A stretch of DNA of 6,570 nucleotides from assembly GCA_030145595.1 (NCBI GenBank), contig JAQYVG010000188.1:1-6570 (forward strand), in the 5' to 3' direction. The notes below the pieces were generated by a model that was not told where the DNA came from, did no database searches, and saw only the letters and a program-made list of their open reading frames with translations. This document shows positions 1 to 6,067 of the stretch, one piece after another. Made by a program: the position numbers and the translations under genes. Origin of the DNA: Desulfobacterales bacterium. GTDB taxonomy: Bacteria > Desulfobacterota > Desulfobacteria > Desulfobacterales > UBA11574. Position 1 is the first letter of the stretch. Every line of letters begins with the position of its first letter.

Positions 1-77
1 GAAGTCAGAGGTCGGAGGTCAGAGGTCGGAGGTCAGAGGTCAGAAGTCAGAAGTCAGAAAACAGAAGTCGGGGTTCA
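1..77. repeat. Heptanucleotide tandem repeat (GARGTCR), about 10-11 units
   Basis: The sequence splits without indels into consecutive 7-mers: GAAGTCA, GAGGTCG, GAGGTCA, GAGGTCG, GAGGTCA, GAGGTCA, GAAGTCA, GAAGTCA, then decayed units GAAAACA, GAAGTCG and GGGTTCA. The array probably continues left of the window. Its right end lies 56 bp before the ATG of the HdrA-like gene, so it sits in that gene's upstream region. Imperfect heptamer arrays of this kind resemble the short tandemly repeated repetitive sequences known between genes in cyanobacteria and seen in some deltaproteobacterial genomes. They can read as open frames without coding anything. No function can be assigned. Confidence 0.85.
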
Positions 78-117
78 TTTATTCTGCTGCATGGACTCTG
101 GCTGCAGGCAAATGATT

Positions 118-123
118 GAAGGA
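118..123 (+). promoter_or_regulatory. Ribosome binding site of the HdrA-like gene
   Basis: GAAGGA lies 10 nt before the ATG at 134 and is the only Shine-Dalgarno-like sequence nearby. It decides the start: an in-frame TTG at 116 would add six residues but overlaps this site and has no purine-rich sequence of its own at the right distance. No convincing -35/-10 pair was found in positions 1-117. Confidence 0.6.
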
Positions 124-133
124 TGGTTGTGTT

Positions 134-3100
134 ATGAAGAAAAAAGTCGGAAAAGCAATGGTGGTGGGAGCCGGAATAAGCGGCATTCGGGCAGCTCTGG
201 ATCTGGCGGAATTTGGTTATGGCGTCACCCTCATCGACCGCGCCCCGCACATTGGAGGGATTCTGGGCCAATTAGATTATCAGTTTCCCACCGATGGATG
301 CGGCATGTGCAAAATGCTCCCCTTGGTGGATCGGGATGCATCATCCCAATATTGCCTGCGTAAAGGGCTCTTTCACGAAAACATCGACATCCGCCTTTCC
401 ACAGAACTTGCGTCCGTGGAAGGCGAACCGGGCAACTTTTTGGTATCGCTTAGTCAGAAACCGAGTTTTGTGGATTCGAATCTATGTAATGGATGCGGCG
501 AATGCGTAAAGGTTTGTCCGGTGGAGGTGCCGGATGCGTTCAACGTCGGGCTTTCCATGCGCAAGGCCATATATCTGCCGGTTCCCCACAACATCCCAAA
601 TACTTATGTCATCGATATGACAGCCTGTACACGTTGCGGAGAGTGTGAGCCGGTATGCCCCACCGGGGCCATCCAGGTTTCAGCAAAGGGCGTTAAGGAT
701 TTTCGTATCCTGGTGGTGGATGACGAATTGATTGTGCGTGATTCCATCAAGGACTGGCTGGAGGATGAAGGTTTTACCGTGGAGGCGGCGGAATCCGGCC
801 CGGATGCCCTGCAGCTTTTGTCAAAACAACCGTATCACTTGATGCTTACCGATATCAAAATGCCGGGTATGGACGGTGTGGAGCTGCTTCAAAAGGCCAA
901 ACAGGATTTTCCTGATCTTTGCGTGGTCATGATGACCGCTTACGCCACGGTTGAGACCGCTGTAGAAGCCATGAAGATAGGGGCTTTGGACTATCTCCTC
1001 AAGCCGTTTGACATTGATTCCATTGTTTCCAAGGTTTTTAAAATATTCCATGATCTTGAAGCAGCCAAAGTACCCCCGGTGGAAGTGGGCGCCCTGGTGC
1101 TTTGCGGCGGTACCGACTATTTCGATCCGGCCGGCGGCATTAACACGTATGGCTACGGTTTATATCCGAATGTGGTAACGAGTCTCGGGTTCGAAAGGAT
1201 CTTGAGCGGAACCGGTCCGAATCAGGGTCGCCTGGTGCGGCCTCACGACGGCAAACCGATTAAAAAGGTGGCCTGGTTTCAGTGTGTCGGGTCAAGAAAC
1301 ATTCAATTAGAAGCAGATTTCTGCTCGTCTATCTGCTGCATGCATGCCGTCAAGGAAGCCCTGGTAGCTAAAGAAAAGTCCGGCGGAGAACTGGATGCGA
1401 CCATTTTTTATATGGATATGCGCACCTTTGGCAAGTCTTTTCAGCGTTACCGCGACCAGGCGGAAAACGAACATGGTGTTCGGTTTAAAAAGGGCATTAT
1501 CCATTCACTCATCCAGGATGAGTCCAGCGGCGATCTTATCGCCACGCATGTTGATATCACAGGTGCACAAAGTGAAGAGGTTTTCGATATGGTCGTACTC
1601 TCCGTTGGCCAACGACCGGCATCCGGCATGAAAACTTTTACAGACATGTTTGATATTCCTCTCAATCAATGGGGATTCATCGAAACTCAGCCTTTTGCAG
1701 TAACGCAGACAGATCATGAGGGGATCGTGTTGGGAGGCTCTTTCTCCGGCCTGAAGGATATCAATGAATCGGTGATCCAGGCTTCTGCCGCAGCCTTGTC
1801 TGCATCCCGCGTGATTCACAAATCCGGCGGCAGCCTGGCGCCTGAGGTTGCATCCGTGGCTGCATCCACCGAAGTCCTGAGCGAATCTCCCAGGGTTATG
1901 GTCGCTGTTTGTACCTGCGGTGACACCCTCTCAAAGTTTTTCGACCAAGATCAGCTTGTCCAAAGCCTTGAGGCGGACCCGGCTGTGGACCAGGTTGTCT
2001 TCATTGAGCAGACCTGTACCGCCACTGGATGGGAAAACCTGGCTGAACTCGCGGAAAAACAGAGGCCCAACAGGATACTGATCGGGGCCTGTCTTCCTTA
2101 TGTCTATGCTAGAAAAATCCGTGAACTGGGGCAACGCTTGGAACTTGAACCGGCCCTCATCGAAGTGGTCGATATAAAACTCATCGCTCAAAGTTCAAAA
2201 CTCAGCGCCCCAACCCCGGCAGAAGATGAGCCGGCAGCTATCAACAATGAGCTGGCAGCTATCAACAATGAGCTGACGTCTATTCTGAAAATGGGCCTTG
2301 CCAAGGTTAAATGGGTGGATCCTGCGCCTGTGACAAAAGTGGAGGTTGTGCAGCAGGCCCTGGTGGTAGGGGGCGGAATCAGCGGCATGACGGCAGCGCT
2401 TGCCATTGCCGATCACGGTTTCCAGGTAAATATGGTAGAACAAGAAAAAGAGTTGGGCGGAAATCTTACCTGGTTGACGCGAACCCTGGAAGGCAACACA
2501 ACGGGTACTATCCTGGAAGAAAAGCTGCAGCAGGTGGAAAAGCACCCTTTAATTCAAGTTCACGCTGAAAGCCGAGTGCTCAGCTCCTACGGTTATGTGG
2601 GACATTTCAATTCGACCATTGAGAGTAAAGAGAAAGGCGACTTCACCCTGGAACATGGCGTTACAATTCTTGCCACCGGAGGAATTGAAGCCACCACCGA
2701 CTCATATAATTACGCCGCCAGCGAGTCCATTGTTACCCAAAAGGAATTTGAACAAAAAAAAGTTGACAACACCATAGATCCCGGCCAACTGGAAACGGTG
2801 GTAATGATACAGTGTGTTGATTCCAGAGAGGAGCCGAGGAATTACTGCAGTCGCATATGCTGTGCATCAGCTATAAAAAACGCTCTTTACCTCAAAAAAG
2901 AAAATCCGGATATTGACATTTACATTCTTTACCGGGATGTGATGACATACGGGTTCGCCGAATCCTATTACACCGAAGCCCGCAAGGCCGGTATCATCTT
3001 TATACCCTACGATTTGGCTGAAAAACCTGAAGTGTCTATGGCCGACGGAAAAGTCCAGGTCACCACTTTGGAACCGTTTATCGAAAGAAAGGTTCAAATA

Positions 3101-3607
3101 GAGGCCGACCTGGTCGTCCTTGCTACGGGCGTTGTACCCACACTACCCAAGGAACTGGCCGCAGCCTTCGACGTGACCGTGGATCAAGACGGTTTCTTTG
3201 AGGAAGCTGAATCGAAATGGAGGCCTGTTGATGCTCTTAAAGACGGTATCTTTGCCTGCGGCCTGGCGAATTCTCCCCGTAACATAACCGAATCGATTGC
3301 CACTGCCGAGGCTGCCGCCCAGAGGGCATTAAGAATTCTGACACACGAACAACTGCCTGCCGGCAAAGTGGTGGCGGAAGTGCGTCACAGCCTTTGCAGC
3401 CTGTGCGAGCGGTGTATCGTAACATGTCCCTATGGTGCCCGTTTCTTTGACCTTGAACTGGAACGGGTGTTGGTCAATGCCGCCATGTGCCAGGGATGCG
3501 GATCATGCGCCACAACATGCCCCAATAGCGCCTCGGTCGTTGCGGGGTATTTTGACCAGCAGATGTTCGATGTTATTGATTCGGCCATAGAAGGAACGGC
3601 CTTTTGA
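134..3607 (+). CDS. Tandem HdrA-like FAD/iron-sulfur oxidoreductase with embedded response-regulator receiver domain
   Basis: The 1157-residue product has two HdrA-type modules. HdrA subunits hold FAD and [4Fe-4S] clusters and pass, or bifurcate, electrons in cytoplasmic heterodisulfide-reductase-like complexes. Module 1 has a dinucleotide-binding GAGISG (12-17), a DGCGMC pair (C56, C59), two ferredoxin motifs (C118/121/124/128 and C165/168/171/175), then a complete receiver domain (~189-312), then the rest of the flavin domain with the HdrA cluster motif CX12CX3CC (C384, C397, C401, C402). Module 2 starts near 586 with the HdrA N-terminal-type segment (VCTCG, C593/C595). It has GGGISG (746-751), a second HdrA cluster motif CX10CX3CC (C894, C905, C909, C910) and a C-terminal 2[4Fe-4S] ferredoxin (C1088/1091/1094/1098 and C1119/1122/1125/1129). 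Single HdrA proteins are usually about 650 residues; without the receiver this one is ~1030, as expected for a double HdrA. No signal peptide or membrane segment is visible. ATG 134 is preferred to TTG 116 because GAAGGA precedes it. Family assignment is firm; substrate and partners are unknown, with no HdrB, HdrC or MvhD gene in the window. Confidence 0.93.
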   Translation: MKKKVGKAMVVGAGISGIRAALDLAEFGYGVTLIDRAPHIGGILGQLDYQFPTDGCGMCKMLPLVDRDASSQYCLRKGLFHENIDIRLSTELASVEGEPGNFLVSLSQKPSFVDSNLCNGCGECVKVCPVEVPDAFNVGLSMRKAIYLPVPHNIPNTYVIDMTACTRCGECEPVCPTGAIQVSAKGVKDFRILVVDDELIVRDSIKDWLEDEGFTVEAAESGPDALQLLSKQPYHLMLTDIKMPGMDGVELLQKAKQDFPDLCVVMMTAYATVETAVEAMKIGALDYLLKPFDIDSIVSKVFKIFHDLEAAKVPPVEVGALVLCGGTDYFDPAGGINTYGYGLYPNVVTSLGFERILSGTGPNQGRLVRPHDGKPIKKVAWFQCVGSRNIQLEADFCSSICCMHAVKEALVAKEKSGGELDATIFYMDMRTFGKSFQRYRDQAENEHGVRFKKGIIHSLIQDESSGDLIATHVDITGAQSEEVFDMVVLSVGQRPASGMKTFTDMFDIPLNQWGFIETQPFAVTQTDHEGIVLGGSFSGLKDINESVIQASAAALSASRVIHKSGGSLAPEVASVAASTEVLSESPRVMVAVCTCGDTLSKFFDQDQLVQSLEADPAVDQVVFIEQTCTATGWENLAELAEKQRPNRILIGACLPYVYARKIRELGQRLELEPALIEVVDIKLIAQSSKLSAPTPAEDEPAAINNELAAINNELTSILKMGLAKVKWVDPAPVTKVEVVQQALVVGGGISGMTAALAIADHGFQVNMVEQEKELGGNLTWLTRTLEGNTTGTILEEKLQQVEKHPLIQVHAESRVLSSYGYVGHFNSTIESKEKGDFTLEHGVTILATGGIEATTDSYNYAASESIVTQKEFEQKKVDNTIDPGQLETVVMIQCVDSREEPRNYCSRICCASAIKNALYLKKENPDIDIYILYRDVMTYGFAESYYTEARKAGIIFIPYDLAEKPEVSMADGKVQVTTLEPFIERKVQIEADLVVLATGVVPTLPKELAAAFDVTVDQDGFFEEAESKWRPVDALKDGIFACGLANSPRNITESIATAEAAAQRALRILTHEQLPAGKVVAEVRHSLCSLCERCIVTCPYGARFFDLELERVLVNAAMCQGCGSCATTCPNSASVVAGYFDQQMFDVIDSAIEGTAF
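698..1069 (+). other. CheY-like receiver domain inserted inside HdrA module 1
   Basis: Residues ~189-312 form a full receiver domain in frame within the HdrA-like protein. All signature residues are present: the acidic pair D196/D197 (VVDDE), the phospho-acceptor D240 (LTDIKMPGMDG), T268 (MMTAYA) and K290 (LLKPFD). The AVEAMKIGALDYLLKPF stretch resembles the NtrC/AtoC family of receivers. It follows directly on the second ferredoxin motif (CPTGAIQVS) and is followed by VGALVLCGG, the strand that in ordinary HdrA proteins re-enters the flavin domain (usually read as GAIVLATG). The reading frame is unbroken on both sides with no decay, so this is a selected fusion rather than a frameshift or assembly join. 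No DNA-binding output domain is attached; the obvious output is the enzyme itself. Confidence 0.93.
2233..2274 (+). repeat. Perfect 21-bp in-frame tandem duplication (AAINNEL x2)
   Basis: Two identical 21-bp units, 2233-2253 and 2254-2274, lie in the HdrA-like gene and encode the heptapeptide AAINNEL twice (residues 701-714). They fall in the linker between the HdrA N-terminal-type segment of module 2 and its FAD fold, just after an Ala/Pro/Glu-rich patch (SAPTPAEDEP). The lack of any base difference between the copies suggests a recent duplication. The heptad spacing would fit an extended or coiled helix. Confidence 0.9.
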
Positions 3608-3640
3608 TTGGCGATTTGAGATTGACGATTGGCGAGTTCT
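3606..3640. repeat. Second heptanucleotide repeat (GATTGGC-type), about 4-5 units
   Basis: Consecutive 7-mers GATTGGC, GATTTGA, GATTGAC, GATTGGC and the decayed GAGTTCT begin inside the TGA stop codon (3605-3607) of the HdrA-like gene. The unit differs from the GARGTCR heptamer at the left edge but has the same period and the same leading GA. The HdrA-like gene is thus bracketed by two heptamer arrays. No function can be assigned. Confidence 0.7.
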
Positions 3641-3688
3641 TGCCGATCTAAACGAAATTATCCGGCGGCGGCAACGGAACGTTTTTTT
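3640..3688 (+). terminator. Weak candidate terminator after the HdrA-like gene
   Basis: TTGCCG (3640-3645) can pair with CGGCAA (3669-3674), or TCCG (3661-3664) with CGGA (3675-3678). A run of seven T follows at 3682-3688. The stems are short and the T run is 3-7 nt away from them, so this is a poor fit to a rho-independent terminator. It is listed because it is the only candidate in the 140 bp between the two convergent genes. Confidence 0.25.
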
Positions 3689-3747
3689 GACAACTTCTAT
3701 ATTAGCGAAAAAGCGCTGATCCTACGAAAACAGAAACCGGCTCAATT

Positions 3748-5307
3748 TTATACCCTTTTGACGTTGGCGGGTAGTGTTATAGTCAATACAGTTCCCTTTG
3801 CCAGTTCACTTTTCGCCTCAATCACCCCTTTGTGCCGGGCGATAATACCGTAGGCCACAGAAAGGCCGAGCCCCAGACCTTTACTCTCTTCCTTGGTGCT
3901 GAAAAAAGGATCAAAAATTTTAGGAAGATCTTTTGAGGCTATGCCGCAGCCGGTATCCGCCACCATGATTTTCGCCAATCCTTTTTCAGAATTAAAAGAG
4001 CTTTCGATTGTGAGCTGCCCTCCATCCGGCATGGCGTCGGCAGCGTTGAAAACAAGATTGAGAATGCATTGCTGGAGCTGGTTGAAGTCACCGGTTATTT
4101 TGGGAATTTCAGAAGATAGAACGGTTTTGATTTGAATGTTTTGAAGGGTAAGTTTGTGGTCGCTCAAGATAAGGCATTTTTGCAAAAGATCATTTATGTT
4201 TACTTGGCCAAACTCCAATGTAGATTTTCTGGAAAATGCAAGCAGGTTAGAGACGATGTCGGAGCAGTGACTGACCTCACTTTCCATTAACTCCAGATAT
4301 TTATTGAATTTTTGTATTTGTTCGGCTGAAAAGGAATCACGGCCCAGAATTTTGATCATGAGACGAATATAGTTAAGAACACCGGTAAGAGGATTATTAA
4401 TTTCATGCACAACACTTGCAGAAAGTTTGCCTAAGGATATCATTTTGTCCTGATGCAGCAGGCGGGCCTGATCCGCAAACTCTTGTTCCAGCCTTCTTAT
4501 TTTTCTCAGATCCCGAAAAAATGCCACGACGCCGATTTCTTTATTTTCCCGGACAAGGGCGGCTGCCGATAACTGGACGGGAATTTCAATCTTAGCTTTA
4601 GAGATTAAGTAAGTTTCATATAAAAGCAGCCGATTCTTTCCGCCATGCTCTTGGCTGTATATCTTTTCCTCCAAGGCTTCCCATTTGCCTTTTGAAAAGA
4701 ATTGAGATAGAAACTTTTTGCCAATTACCTTTTGGCTGTCATAACCAAGCATCTGTTCCATGCTCTTGTTAAAAACGATAATCTTTCCATCTTGATCACA
4801 TCCGGCGATTCCGTCAATGGAACTTTCTATGAGTTTTTCCTGGAAATTAATAAGATTGGCGAGCTCCTCCGCCGTGCTCATCCATCTTTCCTCTATCAAG
4901 GCGGTATAATCTCGAAGTTCTTGACGGGTGTTGTAACGCTGCTTGGCCCGTTCAAGCGCAACCTGGAGCGCACTGTCGTTGATAGGTTTTGTGATAAAAT
5001 CAGAAGCGTCTAATTGAAGCGCCTGGATAGCGTAATCGATTTCTCCATAACCAGTGGTTACAATCACTTCTTTGTCCGGATCCGTTTTTTTGATGGATTT
5101 TAAAACCTCAATTCCGTCCATGCCGGGCATGCGAATGTCAGTAATAATAATATGGGGAGAATGTTTTTGACATAACTCGATCCCTGTTTGCCCATCTGCA
5201 GCGGTCAGCATGTTATAGCCGGCATCCTCTAGGGCAATGGAAATGACCTTGCGAATTCCTTCGTCGTCGTCTATAAAGAGCACCGTCCAATCCTTTGTCG
5301 GGTTCAT
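3748..5307 (-). CDS. Soluble hybrid histidine kinase: receiver-PAS-HisKA-HATPase
   Basis: The 519-residue protein reads as a complete kinase with no membrane segment, so it is cytoplasmic. Residues ~6-122 are a receiver with D13-D15, phospho-acceptor D57 (TDIRMPGMDG), T85 and K107. A helical linker (~120-158) leads to a PAS domain (~152-265: SSIDGIAGCDQDGKIIVFN). HisKA follows, with phospho-acceptor H301 in HEINNPLTG. The HATPase domain shows the N box (LNLVFNAADAMPDGG, N421), G1 (DTGCGI, 451-456), the F box (FDPFFSTK, 465-472) and G2 (GLGLGL, 477-482). The catalytic core resembles the NtrB/AtoS/ZraS group, which normally pairs with NtrC-type receivers. No response regulator gene is adjacent. 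The nearest other receiver is the one inside the convergent HdrA-like protein, whose gene ends 140 bp from this gene's stop, which makes it a candidate target (inference). The ATG at 5307 is chosen because AAAGGA lies 7-8 nt upstream; ATG 5310 and TTG 5313 are in frame but closer to the site. By eye the gene is clearly more AT-rich than its neighbours. Confidence 0.92.
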   Translation of the reverse strand: MNPTKDWTVLFIDDDEGIRKVISIALEDAGYNMLTAADGQTGIELCQKHSPHIIITDIRMPGMDGIEVLKSIKKTDPDKEVIVTTGYGEIDYAIQALQLDASDFITKPINDSALQVALERAKQRYNTRQELRDYTALIEERWMSTAEELANLINFQEKLIESSIDGIAGCDQDGKIIVFNKSMEQMLGYDSQKVIGKKFLSQFFSKGKWEALEEKIYSQEHGGKNRLLLYETYLISKAKIEIPVQLSAAALVRENKEIGVVAFFRDLRKIRRLEQEFADQARLLHQDKMISLGKLSASVVHEINNPLTGVLNYIRLMIKILGRDSFSAEQIQKFNKYLELMESEVSHCSDIVSNLLAFSRKSTLEFGQVNINDLLQKCLILSDHKLTLQNIQIKTVLSSEIPKITGDFNQLQQCILNLVFNAADAMPDGGQLTIESSFNSEKGLAKIMVADTGCGIASKDLPKIFDPFFSTKEESKGLGLGLSVAYGIIARHKGVIEAKSELAKGTVLTITLPANVKRV

Positions 5308-5314
5308 CATCAAA

Positions 5315-5320
5315 TCCTTT
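5315..5320 (-). promoter_or_regulatory. Ribosome binding site of the kinase gene
   Basis: On the minus strand AAAGGA ends 7 nt before the ATG at 5307, 4 nt before the in-frame ATG at 5310 and 1 nt before a TTG at 5313. The spacing favours 5307. The choice changes the protein by only one or two residues. Confidence 0.65.
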
Positions 5321-5330
5321 TAAGATAAAT

Positions 5331-5360
5331 AGTATTTCAAAAAAATTTTACCCGCGTCAA
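5331..5360 (-). promoter_or_regulatory. Probable sigma-70-type promoter of the kinase gene
   Basis: On the minus strand TTGACG (5360-5355; five of six matches to the -35 consensus) is followed after 18 nt by AATACT (5336-5331; four of six matches to the -10). The spacer contains A4 and T7 runs. Transcription would start about 20 nt before the kinase start codon. The -10 match is mediocre, so the assignment is tentative. Confidence 0.4.
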
Positions 5361-5822
5361 TTCCAATGCCATCAACTCAAGAGCGTGTCCTTCTGCCAGA
5401 ACTTACTTTAAACAAGATTCTCAAAGAAAATCAACATATTTTGAGGTTTCGAATTTTGACGGTGAAGGCAAGAATCAAGCATCGGGCTGCTTTGAAGATT
5501 TGATTCCCACATCAAAGGCGAAAACGGTCAAAGGTGATAGCAAAAATACCATCACTGAGAGGGGTATTCTCAATGGTCCCCTGCGGGGTTTTAATGATAC
5601 ATTCTCTTATCAAAGGATTGGGTGGGGTTGTGATCTATCGCAGATATCGGCAATCGGGTTCCGTAGCATTTGTAACTTGCTTTCGCTATTCCTCGGACCT
5701 TGCCAATACTTTGGAGTGGGGACTTATAGCCGAAGTCCCCAGTTTTGGTTCTTTGATATGTTGGAGCTGTACAGGTTTCGTACCAAATTCCACCAACCCA
5801 ATATATTGTATAGACTGCAAAT
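5361..5822. other. Gene-poor interval with several potential RNA hairpins
   Basis: About 460 bp between the kinase promoter and the minus-strand terminator. I see no coding region I would defend on either strand: the open frames overlap one another, lack ribosome binding sites and show no recognisable motif. What it does hold is structure. There is a perfect 9-bp hairpin at 5717-5741, a CCCC-TGC-GGGG hairpin followed by TTTT at 5578-5592, a GTGAT/ATCAC pair around 5535-5555, and a ten-base palindrome CAATATATTG at 5799-5808. It could be untranslated leader, a small RNA locus, or a decayed gene. Confidence 0.4.
5717..5741. other. Perfect 9-bp inverted repeat (hairpin)
   Basis: TGGGGACTT (5717-5725) and AAGTCCCCA (5733-5741) are exact reverse complements with a 7-nt loop. 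On the plus strand GTTTTGG follows, giving only a short T run, so it is at best a weak plus-strand terminator. No gene on that strand precedes it within 2 kb, the nearest being the HdrA-like gene ending at 3607. It may be part of a structured RNA or a protein-binding site. Confidence 0.6.
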
Positions 5823-5859
5823 AAAAAAAGCGCGGACGATTAATGTCAATCCACGCTTT
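5823..5859 (-). terminator. Rho-independent terminator of the MBL hydrolase transcription unit
   Basis: Read on the minus strand, AAAGCGTGGA (5859-5850) pairs with TCCGCGCTTT (5836-5827) over 10 bp with a single U-G wobble and a 13-nt loop. The descending arm runs into seven T residues (5829-5823), three of which lie in the stem. On the plus strand the wobble becomes a C-A mismatch and no T tract of that length follows, so the direction is clear. It lies 52 bp after the small ORF's stop and about 210 bp after the hydrolase stop, and would end that unit before the kinase promoter. Confidence 0.75.
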
Positions 5860-5911
5860 CTGGTATATAGGACTGATGGAAAAATGATAGCCAGATGTTA
5901 CAGTTTGTATA

Positions 5912-6067
5912 TTAACCCTGTGGAACGCTTTCACCGTCAGCTTGATTGCTTAGCCGAGCAATTGCTGTGCGGATGATAGGAGCCAATTTCACTTTGCTGC
6001 TGAAATACATGCGGCAGTTGGCAGGCGCTGTGTTGTAGCCTATTGACCCGTGCCGCATCTCAGCCAT
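5912..6067 (-). CDS. Possible 51-residue protein, translationally coupled to the MBL hydrolase
   Basis: An ATG at 6067 directly abuts the TAA of the hydrolase (TAAATG) and opens a 51-codon frame ending in TAA at 5912-5914. The protein begins MAEMRHGSIGYNTAPANC, has a mixed, basic middle (KVKLAPIIRTAIARL) and no recognised domain, signal peptide or membrane helix. There is only a weak purine stretch (GAAGAAG) before the ATG, inside the end of the hydrolase gene, so translation would rely on reinitiation. It lies within the stretch that the terminator at 5859-5823 closes. Against it: it is short and has no family I recognise. An 8-bp inverted repeat (6009-6016 with 6051-6058) lies within it, so the region may instead be structured 3' untranslated RNA. 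Confidence 0.3.
   Translation of the reverse strand: MAEMRHGSIGYNTAPANCRMYFSSKVKLAPIIRTAIARLSNQADGESVPQG

Noticed and set aside
116..133. TTG at 116 as the start of the HdrA-like protein
   Set aside because: It overlaps the GAAGGA site and lacks a Shine-Dalgarno of its own; the ATG at 134 gives the normal HdrA start close to the GxGxxG motif.
2195..2545. Antisense open frames (116 and 72 codons) under the HdrA-like gene
   Set aside because: They are shadows of the strongly supported HdrA reading frame; their repeated peptides come only from the 21-bp duplication read backwards.
3704..3717. AGCG/CGCT hairpin between the convergent genes as a kinase terminator
   Set aside because: The stem is only 4 bp and no T run follows on the minus strand.
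5356..5371. Minus-strand sigma-54-like sequence TGGCAT-N5-TTGA before the kinase gene
   Set aside because: The -24 GG and the spacing fit, but the nearly invariant GC at -12 is GA. The overlapping TTGACG promoter explains the site as well.
5686..5934. Minus-strand open frame of 82 codons
   Set aside because: It runs straight through the terminator stem and T tract at 5859-5823, has no ribosome binding site and resembles no known family.
5500..5976. Plus-strand open frame of 158 codons across the gene-poor interval
   Set aside because: It begins with TTG without a ribosome binding site, shows no family motif, overlaps other open frames of similar quality and runs antisense through the minus-strand terminator and the small coupled ORF. 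Chance openness is more likely.
6009..6058. 8-bp inverted repeat ATGCGGCA/TGCCGCAT considered as an integron attC or transposon end
   Set aside because: No GTTRRRY/RYYYAAC core sites, no target-site duplication and no integrase or transposase in the window.
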